A stretch of 14,096 bases of DNA, taken from assembly GCA_022704585.1 (NCBI GenBank), contig JAKJGD010000008.1, positions 1 to 14,096 of the forward strand. The letters are read 5' to 3'. Both the position numbers and the translations under genes were made by a program. The notes beneath the pieces were generated by a model. That model did no database searches. It was given only the letters and a program-made list of their open reading frames with translations, and was not told the DNA's origin. Positions 1-7,798 of this stretch are shown here, piece after piece. Source of the DNA: Spirochaetota bacterium. GTDB taxonomy: Bacteria; Spirochaetota; UBA4802; UBA5550. Numbering within the stretch: position 1 is the stretch's first letter; the number at the start of each line of letters is the position of its first letter.

Positions 1-505
1 CAACCGGTGTGGTCGAGCCCTTGGCGCCGAGTCCTATCGTCCGCGTCGCGCCTGCCACGCCGTTTATTGTCACGCTTGCGGTCGGGTCCGCCGAAGCGGA
101 CACGTCGATCGAGGTCGTGGCGCATCCGGCCGTCACGTCGTAATCAAACGTGCCGGAGGCAAACGCCGTGTTCCAGTCGCCGGTCGACGTCGTCAGGCTC
201 GATAGGGCGTTGTTCGTGTTGCAGAGGCCGCGCTCCAGATCGATCGTGTAATTCTGGGTTACGCCGCACTGGCTCGTCACTGCTACCGTTACGGTCGTGG
301 TCGAGCCCTGCGCGCCCAGCGTTATCGTCCGGGTGGAGCCCGGTGTGCCGTTTATGGACACGCTCGAGGTACCCGACGCGGCCGTTGCCACTATGTCAAC
401 CGTGCTCACGCTCCAGGCCTCGGTAACGTCATAGTTGTACGTACCGGAATCGAATGGGGTGTTCCAGCTTCCCGCAGATGTCGTCAGTCCGGACAGGCTG
501 TTGCT
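1..505 (-). repeat. Tandem 288-bp coding repeat (last two visible beta-sandwich modules)
   Basis: The two modules nearest the left edge are much more alike at DNA level than the others. For example GTGGTCGAGCCC occurs at 9-20 and again at 297-308, exactly 288 bp (96 codons) apart. The surrounding bases also align (phrases such as TATCGTCCG and GCCGTTTAT recur in register). At protein level both carry CNT(S/N)N(S/A)LS at the boundary, W-N-T-x-F, DSGT/ASGT and T-R-T-I-x-L-G-A-x-G-S-T-T. This looks like recent duplication or gene conversion, and the array may continue beyond the window. Confidence 0.75.
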
Positions 506-2836
506 GGTGTTGCACGGGGTCGTGGTCACGGTCACCGTGACGGTCCTGACCGCACCGCTAGCTGCTGTCACGACAATTGCTATGTCCTGAGGCGAGCCGG
601 TAATGCTCACGCTCTTTTCAATCCCGGACGTGGCAGACGAGCCGTCAATCGTCATGCTGGCTGCCGTGCTCATGGTCGTTGCTGTTATGCCGAAGCTCGA
701 CGTGCCGTACGGAACGGTCACGTCATAGGCCGTGCCGTCCACGGAAAAGCCGGAAATGTTGACCGGCGATGTCGACAGGGCGGAGAGCCTGTTCTCGGGG
801 CTGGGCCCCTCTATTATATGGATCGTATATAGCCGGGTCGGTGTCCCAGTTTTCTCTGCAGTTACCTCAATAGCAACGTCTTTGTTGCCGGACAATGTCA
901 CAGCATATGGAGAGCCAGAATCGACATTGTTCCCCTCGATGGTCATGGATGCATTCTCGTCCATTGTTGACGCGGTCAGGGTAACCGAGATCGTGCCATT
1001 CGGAACATTCAGGGTATACTCGGCAGTGTCCGGACTGAAGGTCGCAGGTATCCAGGAGCCCAGGTCGGCAGCCAAGCTGCTGAGCCGGGTTTCGGTGCTA
1101 TCATCTTCAATAACTGAAATTTCATAAGTCTGGGTATCTCCTGCCGGGTCCGTCACGATCGAGATATTTACCGGGAAGCCGCTCAGGCTCACCGCCCGCG
1201 CCTCACCGGATGTTACGGACGCACCGTTCACCAAAATGGTCGCATCGGTGCCGCACATTGCCGTGGGCGTTACATTAACCGATGTGGTGCCGTGCGGTAC
1301 CAGCAGATCGTAATCAAAGGTACCTGAAGCGAATACCGGGTCAAGAGCGCCGGCAGATACTGCAAGGGAGGACAGCTGACCGTCATGGTCGCACCCTGCC
1401 GGGGGAGACTGCTTGGTAAAGGTAATAGTATAGGTCGTAGTCGCAGTGCCGTTCTGGGCCGTTACCACGATCGGAACAATGCGGGGGGTCATATCGTCAG
1501 CCGGAAGGGCAGATACATCTATCGCTGCAACTTCATTGTTCAAACGGGCGGTGCCATCAACCGTCATGGTCGCATTCAAATCGTTCAGGGATGCAGTCAC
1601 ATCGACCGAAGTCGTATCGAATGGCAGGCTTACTTCATACGCTGCCGTGCCGGATACAAAGGATGGGTCAAGCGCCCCTGCAGATACCACAAGGTCGCTC
1701 AGGCTCGAATCATCGTTCGGGAGCCGGTTTACGGTCAGGTTATAGGTCCGTTTCGTGGTGCCGTCCTTCGCAGTCACCTCGATCACGTAATCCTGTGACT
1801 CGCCTGCGAAGCTCACCGTCAGATTATCGGTTACCGGGTTGGTCAGCACGCCATCTATTCGAACCGATGCGGGCGAAGCTATCGGAACGGCGTGTATCGT
1901 TACTGTTGCAACGCCGCGGGTGTCAGTCGTGACCATGTACGGGCCGCTATTGTCGCTGCCGAAGGCCGGCGAAAGCGCCGACGCGTCGTTGACGTTGAGA
2001 GACGTCAGCCGGGCCTCATCCATTGCCGCGGGCGGGCAGTCATCCGGATTTTCACACTGTTTGGTCAGATCGATCGTATAGTTCCGGGTCGTGGTACCAT
2101 CCTCGGCCGTAACCACAATGGACACGGTCTGGACAGTATCATCGTCAGCTGCAAGGCTGGTAAGATCTATTGCCCTGGCCACACCAGAGGTAGCCGGGTT
2201 ATCGTTAATTGTCAGAGATGCCAGGGGATCGGTCAATGTTGCTGTAACATCTATCGAAGTCGCATCATAAGGAAGATGATAATTGGTATAATCCGTTTCT
2301 CCAGTCTCAAATAACGGATCCAGAGATCCCTCGGAAACCGTCAGGTTGGTAAGTCCAGCTTCATGGTTTTTTTCCTCTATAACACGCAACTGGTAGGTCA
2401 GCACCGTTATAGTATCTTCCGCGGTTACCAGTATATTGTAATCCTGGTACCTGTTGCCGGAACCGGCATCCAGTACCGGATTGTAATCTACGGTCAGGGT
2501 GTAATTATCTGGATCAAACGGGTCGCCGTCAAGAGTTGCTACGGCTTTCGGTGATTTAGTAATCGCAAGGATCGTGATCTCGTCAGTTTCTTTGGGCACC
2601 TGCCATTCGTACAGACCCATATTATTCGGCCTGAAGGGGCCGTTCAGGGCCTGCGCGTCGTCATTGGTAACACTCAGCTGTTTCAGGCGCGCTTCCTTGG
2701 TCGAACCAAATGGAAGGAAGAAACTCCCTTTTTTCTTTTTACTGCAATCAGTTGTCGCCAGCGCTGCTGCAAAAACGAGCAGCAGGGCAATAATACGCGT
2801 GCTTAATTTCAAGAAGGAGGAAGATGATGTTTTCAT
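1..2836 (-). CDS. Large exported (probable lipo-) protein with tandem cadherin-like beta-sandwich repeats, C-terminus beyond the window
   Basis: An uninterrupted minus-strand frame of 945 codons starts at ATG 2836 and leaves the left edge without a stop. A good ribosome site (AGGGGAG) sits 6 nt before the start. Residues 1-30 form a signal peptide: a Ser/Lys n-region, then a hydrophobic core IIALLLVFAAALA, then TTDC with Cys31 followed by SKKKK, a typical lipoprotein linker. The -1 Asp is not canonical, and ALA at 25-27 could instead serve signal peptidase I. From about residue 45 the protein is a chain of about nine modules of 90-110 aa. They start near residues 45, 159, 273, 375, 486, 580, 681, 778 and 875. 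Each follows the pattern LSSLxVSxGxLxPxF, then SGTxxYxV, then TTSVxVTA, then VTAxxGTTxxYTIxxT. This matches the cadherin-like beta-sandwich family (PF12733) by recognition, not by search. The first module is the most divergent. Cysteines recur at module linkers (QCENPDDC, PCNTS, LCNTN), so disulfides are possible. Inferred role: a cell-surface or periplasmic adhesin or scaffold. Any catalytic or binding C-terminal domain lies outside the window. Confidence 0.85.
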   Translation of the reverse strand, partial: MKTSSSSFLKLSTRIIALLLVFAAALATTDCSKKKKGSFFLPFGSTKEARLKQLSVTNDDAQALNGPFRPNNMGLYEWQVPKETDEITILAITKSPKAVATLDGDPFDPDNYTLTVDYNPVLDAGSGNRYQDYNILVTAEDTITVLTYQLRVIEEKNHEAGLTNLTVSEGSLDPLFETGETDYTNYHLPYDATSIDVTATLTDPLASLTINDNPATSGVARAIDLTSLAADDDTVQTVSIVVTAEDGTTTRNYTIDLTKQCENPDDCPPAAMDEARLTSLNVNDASALSPAFGSDNSGPYMVTTDTRGVATVTIHAVPIASPASVRIDGVLTNPVTDNLTVSFAGESQDYVIEVTAKDGTTKRTYNLTVNRLPNDDSSLSDLVVSAGALDPSFVSGTAAYEVSLPFDTTSVDVTASLNDLNATMTVDGTARLNNEVAAIDVSALPADDMTPRIVPIVVTAQNGTATTTYTITFTKQSPPAGCDHDGQLSSLAVSAGALDPVFASGTFDYDLLVPHGTTSVNVTPTAMCGTDATILVNGASVTSGEARAVSLSGFPVNISIVTDPAGDTQTYEISVIEDDSTETRLSSLAADLGSWIPATFSPDTAEYTLNVPNGTISVTLTASTMDENASMTIEGNNVDSGSPYAVTLSGNKDVAIEVTAEKTGTPTRLYTIHIIEGPSPENRLSALSTSPVNISGFSVDGTAYDVTVPYGTSSFGITATTMSTAASMTIDGSSATSGIEKSVSITGSPQDIAIVVTAASGAVRTVTVTVTTTPCNTSNSLSGLTTSAGSWNTPFDSGTYNYDVTEAWSVSTVDIVATAASGTSSVSINGTPGSTRTITLGAQGSTTTVTVAVTSQCGVTQNYTIDLERGLCNTNNALSSLTTSTGDWNTAFASGTFDYDVTAGCATTSIDVSASADPTASVTINGVAGATRTIGLGAKGSTTPV

Positions 2837-2883
2837 TATAAACTCCCCTGACAAAGTATTGTAAAACCCAAATAACTATCTTT

Positions 2884-2911
2884 TTTATATAAAAACCGGC
2901 TAGACGGACAA
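2884..2911 (-). promoter_or_regulatory. Candidate promoter for the beta-sandwich protein
   Basis: On the minus strand TTGTCC (2911-2906) is followed after 16 bp by TATAAA (2889-2884). Transcription would begin near 2877 and give a leader of about 40 nt before the AGGGGAG ribosome site. The match is moderate and the DNA is AT-rich, so chance is a real alternative. Confidence 0.3.
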
Positions 2912-2927
2912 TATATATAAACACATA

Positions 2928-2947
2928 AAAACTGACTGTTCAGTTTT
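2928..2947. repeat. Perfect 8-bp inverted repeat upstream of the surface-protein gene
   Basis: AAAACTGA at 2928-2935 and its exact complement TCAGTTTT at 2940-2947 flank CTGT. The element lies about 17 bp upstream of the candidate -35 and about 92 bp before the start codon, a usual place for an operator. A terminator reading is weaker, because the stem is AT-rich and no long T run follows in either direction. Confidence 0.35.
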
Positions 2948-3488
2948 AATAAACTAACTAATTGAACGTTGTTTTTTATTATTAAATGCAGTCTTTCTCT
3001 GTTTTTAAGATTGCTAGACTTGTTTAATTGTTAAACTCTGCAAAGAATCTTTAACGGTTGAATTAATATAATCGCTCTGACTTATAGTAATTCGCATGAA
3101 AATAAGAATGAATCAGATACTGAGACAAGAAACGAAACAGATAGATCGATATTAAAAAGGAGAGATATATATTTATACTGAAAGAAATATAAACAGTTTT
3201 TGAACACGATGTCTAATCAGAATAAATTTAAATTGTATTTGATGGTGGTTAAAATTGTAAATTGCAAATGACCATACGCATTCTTCCCGTAGATATTATA
3301 TAATAATGACGGCATATACAGTGCGGGAGTATTGCTTCTTTGTTATACGACATTCAACTTGCGTATAATTATCAAAACAAACGTATTGTTTTATATAAAT
3401 CAGAATATCAGGATGGTGGAAGAAGGAAGGATGGCTTGTATATAGTATACAATTATGTTGTTAATATCTAAGCATAAATATTTAAATT

Positions 3489-5681
3489 TTATTTATACTG
3501 GTCCTTATACTCTGACGGCGTGGTTCCCATTATTTTCAGGAATGTCCTGTTGAATGTGCTCAGGCTCTCGAAACCTACAGAAAATGCGATATTTATGACA
3601 TTTTCATTTTTATTTTCCCTTAATCTTTTTGCTGCGTCCTGTATTCTGAGTTCGCTGATATACTCATTGATCTTCTTGCCTGTATAAATCTTAAAAAATT
3701 TGCCGAGATGATTTGGGCTGATATCGAGGGATGCGGCCAGGCCCTCGCGTGAGATATCCCTCAAATAATTGTTTTTAAGATAATCCGCCGCCTGCTTTAT
3801 CTTTTCTTCGGTCTGCAGGGTTATAACATGGTCCTTTTTGGACTCCTCCCGCATCAGCTTTTTCCTGTATGACAGGGCATTCTCGAAGACGGAAATGATG
3901 CTATTTGAAAAATCCATAAGCATGTTGGCATCCCGTACCGTAAATGCTTCCGTTGATTTTTTTTCAAGATAGCATATGCCCACGATAGTGTCATCTGCCC
4001 GGACAGGCACGCAGAGAACGCAGCTGTCGTGCATATCGGTTTTTTCGACGCCGCCTTCACCGCCCCCGGGATGGCTTATAATATATTTCCCGCTTTCATA
4101 AACCGCATCAACTATGGATTGGATATAACCAGGTGTTTCAGGATCCTCTTCATCAGTATACGATCTGAATTCAACCAGCTCATCGTCGTCCTTTATGAAC
4201 AGATACACGTTCTCTGCCTGCGAGATCTCTTGCACCTTGTGTATGGTCTTGTCGAGCAGCTCGTCAAAATTGGAGATGATGGTGATGTCCGTGCTCAATT
4301 TCTGGATCGTCAGCTCCCGCTGATGATCGAGCAGTTTCTGAATTGACGTCGTATATTTTTTTATGGTGCCAGCCTGGCGCTCTTCTGACGTGTTCTCAAC
4401 TACCTTCGAGGCTACTTCACTCAACAACAATTCGATGCTCCGCGCCTTGACTTCTCGCTCCAGATTCTCCGACAGACGCTTGAGCCCTTTTCTCATTATG
4501 TTTATTCTGTCAACCATCGCAAGAGACAATGCCAGCAGGCAGAGGGCCGATCCGACAAGGATCATCCACATGCTGATGAAACTTCCCTGGATAATTCCGA
4601 AGGATTTCATCAGGTAAAGTGCGCAACCGGTAAGAAAACCCAGGCTTATTGGTGCAAAAATATAGGCGTTTCTTTCTTTCCGCAGCACCAGGTAGACACC
4701 GGCGCCAAACGCGATAATTATGGTTACTATCGATAGATATGCGGTTATCTGCATGATGATTCTGTGCACGTTGAAAAGCGTGATCAATCCTACCGATGCC
4801 AGCGCCGCGATGAACACGCCTGTCTGGATATCAAAGATCGTTTTATATGGGCGAGCATTTTTCTTTAATTGCAAGAAGACCGAGACAAACCGGCAACCGA
4901 ATATGTTAGCAAGGCTCAGAAAAAATGGCGCACCCATCCGCACCAGCTCAGGACTGTCCGGCATGATAAACTGGAACAGAAACCCGATCTGGGTCATGAT
5001 GAAGGCGAGCATGGACGATATAAAAGCCACGAAATACAGATAGCTGAGATGCCGGACCAGGAAATACACACACAGGTAATTGAGGATCATGATCAGTATG
5101 ATGCCATAGTAAAACATCAGCAGTCGGTCTTCACGTAGATTCCACTTTTTATAAGCTGCCGGAGACCACAATATAAGCGGATAATTCATTGAGCTGGATG
5201 ATCGCTGCCTCAGGTAATAGGTCTTTACGGCCCGGGCTTCACACTCCAGGGGGAATACAAATGTCCGTGAATCATATGGTCGCTGAGAAAAGTTGAGTGA
5301 ATCACCGGTCTGAGTCAGGGTATACGTTCCGAACGGGCCCGGTGAATATAACTGTAAATCATCGATAAGCGCATAGGCGTGTTCCAGAAAAAAAGGTATA
5401 TTTTTATACGTATCATTTACGACCGTAAACCTGGCCCATATCGCTGCCTCGGTCCATCCAAAACCCGGATAGACCTCTTTTGTTTTAAACCAGCTGCCGC
5501 GGTATCCAGTAGCGGTGATATCTGTTATAGTCAACTTCCCGCTGTCATCTTTCAAAAACTCGACATCGAGCCCGATTGGTATTTTTTGCAGTGAATCATC
5601 CAGACGCAATGTGCCGGCACGTGCGGCCGGTATACATATCAGCCCGAAAGCCAGTACCGCAATGATAGTTGTTGCCTTCAC
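3489..5681 (-). CDS. 7TMR-DISM receptor with GAF and C-terminal AraC DNA-binding domain
   Basis: This 730-aa protein starts at GTG 5681 with GAGGGA just upstream; an in-frame TGA nine codons earlier rules out a longer start. Residues 1-22 are a signal peptide (ARA before Gly23). Residues 25-175 are a periplasmic beta-rich region of the 7TMR-DISM extracellular type (FGWTEAAIWARFTVVN, then FFLEHAYALIDDLQLYSP). Seven hydrophobic helices follow at about 187-390. A charged coiled coil occupies about 392-460, a GAF-like domain about 470-602 (DSCVLCVPVRADDTIVGICYLEKK), and an AraC/XylS domain about 622-728. The AraC part has HTH1 around 643-664 and HTH2 around 694-716 with the hallmark IAFSVGFESLSTFNRTFL...GTTPSEY. 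Known of the family: DISM receptors sense extracellular ligands and usually carry kinase or GGDEF outputs. Inference: this is a one-component, membrane-tethered transcription factor, possibly acting on neighbouring promoters. The ligand is unknown. Confidence 0.9.
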   Translation of the reverse strand: MKATTIIAVLAFGLICIPAARAGTLRLDDSLQKIPIGLDVEFLKDDSGKLTITDITATGYRGSWFKTKEVYPGFGWTEAAIWARFTVVNDTYKNIPFFLEHAYALIDDLQLYSPGPFGTYTLTQTGDSLNFSQRPYDSRTFVFPLECEARAVKTYYLRQRSSSSMNYPLILWSPAAYKKWNLREDRLLMFYYGIILIMILNYLCVYFLVRHLSYLYFVAFISSMLAFIMTQIGFLFQFIMPDSPELVRMGAPFFLSLANIFGCRFVSVFLQLKKNARPYKTIFDIQTGVFIAALASVGLITLFNVHRIIMQITAYLSIVTIIIAFGAGVYLVLRKERNAYIFAPISLGFLTGCALYLMKSFGIIQGSFISMWMILVGSALCLLALSLAMVDRINIMRKGLKRLSENLEREVKARSIELLLSEVASKVVENTSEERQAGTIKKYTTSIQKLLDHQRELTIQKLSTDITIISNFDELLDKTIHKVQEISQAENVYLFIKDDDELVEFRSYTDEEDPETPGYIQSIVDAVYESGKYIISHPGGGEGGVEKTDMHDSCVLCVPVRADDTIVGICYLEKKSTEAFTVRDANMLMDFSNSIISVFENALSYRKKLMREESKKDHVITLQTEEKIKQAADYLKNNYLRDISREGLAASLDISPNHLGKFFKIYTGKKINEYISELRIQDAAKRLRENKNENVINIAFSVGFESLSTFNRTFLKIMGTTPSEYKDQYK

Positions 5682-5762
5682 AGAGTCCCTCGTCCATTTT
5701 CTGTTTCATGCTTTCTCATATACAGGTGCCGCACACGCAATTTTATCGCACAAACAATAACT

Positions 5763-5777
5763 ATGGTTTCAAACCAT
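5763..5777. repeat. 15-bp palindrome upstream of the receptor gene
   Basis: ATGGTTT and AAACCAT are exact complements around a single C. The palindrome lies 82 bp upstream of the receptor's GTG start in the divergent intergenic region. It is a candidate operator, for instance for autoregulation. AraC proteins more often bind direct repeats, so the binder could be another factor. Confidence 0.35.
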
Positions 5778-5871
5778 TCCATGACTGTTCCCGGGTTTTT
5801 TCCTGCGTGCTCCCATGGGGCGCCGGAGAGTATATATTTCTGCCTGATAATAAATAAACAGAGAGCGATTC

Positions 5872-5900
5872 GTCAAGAATAATCCATAATTACTCTTGAC
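5872..5900. promoter_or_regulatory. Inverted repeat overlapping the cheD -35 box
   Basis: GTCAAGAATAA at 5872-5882 and TTACTCTTGAC at 5890-5900 pair at 10 of 11 positions around a 7-bp centre. The right arm contains most of the -35 hexamer of the promoter at 5896-5924, so a protein bound here would block or contact RNA polymerase directly. It is also upstream of the divergent receptor gene. No known operator was recognised. Confidence 0.45.
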
Positions 5901-5924
5901 AAATCCTAAAGATTAAACTAGTAT
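5896..5924 (+). promoter_or_regulatory. Sigma70-type promoter of the cheD operon
   Basis: A perfect TTGACA (5896-5901) is followed by a 17-bp spacer and TAGTAT (5919-5924, 4 of 6 to consensus). Transcription would start near 5931, leaving about 44 nt of leader before the cheD ATG. No sigma28 flagellar-type promoter was seen, so the operon looks to be under the housekeeping factor. Confidence 0.65.
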
Positions 5925-5974
5925 CATTTTTCGCGCTAAGTAAGGATCAAGCAAATCCGTTCAGAGTAGAGATC

Positions 5975-6457
5975 ATGAGTGATATTATTTCCGTGGGTGT
6001 GGCCCAGATTCGATACTCCTCGTCACCATCAGTTCTGCGCACGATTCTCGGCAGCTGCGTCGGGATATGCATTTACGACCGCGTAAAAAAAATCGGCGGA
6101 ATGGCCCATGTCCTTCTCCCCGTAAGCCAGAAAACTCAAGTCAACCCCGAAAAGTACGCGGATACAGCAATTCCACTTCTCGTCCGGGAACTGTTGAAAG
6201 AGGGTGCAAAAAAAGAAAACATGTCAGCAAAAATAACGGGAGGAGCCTCAATGTTCAAATTCGGCTCCAACATCGCGCTTGGTCAGATCGGCGATCGTAA
6301 TATCGAGCAGACGAAACTGGAGCTCCAGAAGCTGGGGATCCCGATCGTTGTCGAAGAGGTCGGGGGAAACCTCGGCAGGGTCATAGATTTTTACCTGACA
6401 GACGGCCACATGAAGGTCAAAGCCGGCGGGCAGGAAAAAATGTATTATAAAGTGTAA
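5975..6457 (+). CDS. cheD: Chemoreceptor glutamine deamidase CheD
   Basis: At 160 aa this is the normal length for CheD. The three family signatures are in order: TILGSCVGICIYD at 23-35, GGMAHVLLP at 41-49 and ITGGASMF from about residue 87. The catalytic triad of CheD can be placed at Cys28, His45 and Thr23. Known function: CheD deamidates glutamines in methyl-accepting chemotaxis proteins and is regulated by binding CheC and CheY-P. No CheC, CheY or receptor gene is in the window, so this is an orphan copy that would act on receptors encoded elsewhere. It is the first gene of the plus-strand operon, 51 bp downstream of a strong promoter. The ribosome site is weak (AGAG before ATC-ATG). Confidence 0.93.
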   Translation: MSDIISVGVAQIRYSSSPSVLRTILGSCVGICIYDRVKKIGGMAHVLLPVSQKTQVNPEKYADTAIPLLVRELLKEGAKKENMSAKITGGASMFKFGSNIALGQIGDRNIEQTKLELQKLGIPIVVEEVGGNLGRVIDFYLTDGHMKVKAGGQEKMYYKV

Positions 6458-6479
6458 CTTCGGTCGTCCGGAGACTCAT

Positions 6480-7340
6480 ATGGACCAGAATATTAAAAAA
6501 CAAATCGAATCCATCATTACGCGCATTGACCAGCTGCCGCCCTTACCGGAGGTTGCCAGCAAAGTAATAAACATGGTCAATAATCCGGATGTTTCTTTCA
6601 AGCAGGTTGCCCTGGAAATATCCAAAAATCAGGCCATGACGGCAAATATCCTGAAACTGTGCAATTCTGCTTTTTTCAGTAAGGGAAAGGAAATAACCTC
6701 AATTGACCGCGCAATCGTCACCCTCGGCCTTAAGGAGGTCAAGGATATAGTGCTGCTGGTTGCAGCAAAACCAGTCCTCGACAAAGCAGTCATCGGATAC
6801 GATCTCGGGCAGGGAGATCTCTGGAAGCAGGGGCTTTCAGTGGCCACAATGTCCCGCGATATCGCGCTGGGCAAAAAGCGTAAGGATATCGCCGACGTCG
6901 TATTCACCGGCGGGATAATCCACAACGTGGGTAAAGTCGTGATTGCCCTGTTTGTACAGCAGGCATTCATGAATATACTCGACCTGGTGCAGTCGAGCGG
7001 CATAACCTTTCATGAAGCTGAAAAAAGCGTCCTTGGCTTCAATCACCAGGAGGTTGGAGAAAAGATCCTTGAAAAATGGAATTTCCCGCCTGTTCTTCGC
7101 TCTATTGTTCGTTTCTACCAGGACCCGGAGCTCGCACCGGCAGAGCACCAGTTCGAGGTCTCCATCGTCCATGTAGCCAACGCGATCTGCCTTATGGGCG
7201 GGGTTGGTATCGGCAATGATGGCCTCTACCATGAGATGAAGGATCAGGCTGTCAAGAAAGTCGGCCTGACGCAAAATGAGCTCGAGACACTTTTCGGGAG
7301 AACGCCGGATATATTGAAGCAGATCAGAGATTTGCAATAG
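6480..7340 (+). CDS. HDOD domain protein
   Basis: This 286-aa soluble protein starts 22 bp after cheD with a CCGGAG ribosome site. The HDOD domain covers about residues 12-212. It has the usual opening IDQLPPLPEVASKVINMV, then ISKNQAMTANILKLCNSAFF, then ITSIDRAIVTLGLKEVKDIV. The degenerate metal motif reads GGIIHNVGKVV at about 144-154. The HD pair is His148-Asn149, so the phosphohydrolase metal site of true HD domains is not intact, as is common in HDOD proteins. The last 75 residues form a helical tail with VSIVHVANAIC and an amphipathic end. HDOD proteins act as signalling scaffolds in regulatory and motility pathways, and no enzymatic activity is expected. The position behind cheD suggests a taxis-linked role, which is inference. 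Confidence 0.9.
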   Translation: MDQNIKKQIESIITRIDQLPPLPEVASKVINMVNNPDVSFKQVALEISKNQAMTANILKLCNSAFFSKGKEITSIDRAIVTLGLKEVKDIVLLVAAKPVLDKAVIGYDLGQGDLWKQGLSVATMSRDIALGKKRKDIADVVFTGGIIHNVGKVVIALFVQQAFMNILDLVQSSGITFHEAEKSVLGFNHQEVGEKILEKWNFPPVLRSIVRFYQDPELAPAEHQFEVSIVHVANAICLMGGVGIGNDGLYHEMKDQAVKKVGLTQNELETLFGRTPDILKQIRDLQ

Positions 7341-7344
7341 CGCC

Positions 7345-7758
7345 ATGTACCTGATTAAAATCTGTCCCGAATGTAAAACGAAAATCCGTTTCCCCATCGA
7401 CAAGGGAACAATCCGCGTCAAATGCACGTGCGGTCACAGCTTTATTGCAAATCCGGATGATACCGGCATATACCGGGACGCTTCCTTCGACCTGAGCCAT
7501 ACGGCGCCTGGCCTGAAAAAATTGTCGCCGCTCCATCAATGGATCGGCGACATCAGGGTCAAGGGACTATTCCCTTTTATCATAACCGGCGCCCTAAACC
7601 TTAAATACAAAATCCAGAACTTCCGGCTGCTCCCGGGACAGGAAAAGAAAAAAATCATACTGACGGTCCTGTTCATCTGCGCGGTCATCGCTGGCCTCGT
7701 CATCACGATATTTCTTGTCATGCGCCTGTCCGGCACTTCGGAAAAAATAATTATCTGA
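7345..7758 (+). CDS. Zinc-ribbon protein with one C-terminal transmembrane helix
   Basis: This 137-aa protein begins 4 bp after the HDOD stop codon, so translational coupling is likely. The N-terminus is a four-cysteine zinc-ribbon: Cys7-x-x-Cys10 and Cys27-x-Cys29-Gly-His, of the short ribbon kind often found at the start of bacterial membrane proteins. A linker of about 70 residues with no recognisable domain follows. A lysine cluster (EKKKK, about 100-104) then precedes a hydrophobic helix at about 105-128 and a short tail. The topology is probably cytoplasmic ribbon, single membrane anchor, short C-terminus outside. I recognise no named family for the whole protein. Context suggests a membrane-anchored partner of the HDOD protein or CheD, but nothing in the sequence proves this. 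Confidence 0.75.
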   Translation: MYLIKICPECKTKIRFPIDKGTIRVKCTCGHSFIANPDDTGIYRDASFDLSHTAPGLKKLSPLHQWIGDIRVKGLFPFIITGALNLKYKIQNFRLLPGQEKKKIILTVLFICAVIAGLVITIFLVMRLSGTSEKIII

Positions 7759-7798
7759 CCCTGGCGCTCGCTACTCTGCAAACGGAACTGACCGAACT

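Larger units (their letters stand above)
2837..3488. other. AT-rich 652-bp intergenic region, no gene seen
   Basis: This stretch separates two minus-strand genes and is far more AT-rich than its neighbours. It holds the candidate promoter and operator of the downstream surface-protein gene. It also has two further small inverted repeats: GTTTAA/TTAAAC at 3022-3036 (loop TTG) and TTGTATA/TATACAA at 3436-3452 (loop TAG). No GC-rich hairpin with a T run ends the upstream receptor gene. Frames of about 20 codons occur (for example from 3096 and 3209), but none has a ribosome site or codon character. No structured RNA or riboswitch was recognised. Confidence 0.6.

Noticed and set aside
7..2314. 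Several plus-strand open frames of 60-140 codons opposite the large minus-strand gene
   Set aside because: They lie antisense to an uninterrupted 945-codon frame with a signal peptide and clear repeat domains. Their products are low-complexity Arg/Ser/Cys-rich and lack ribosome sites.
3096..3271. Two short plus-strand frames of 19-20 codons (from 3096 and 3209) in the AT-rich gap
   Set aside because: No ribosome binding site or recognisable peptide; frames of this length are expected by chance.
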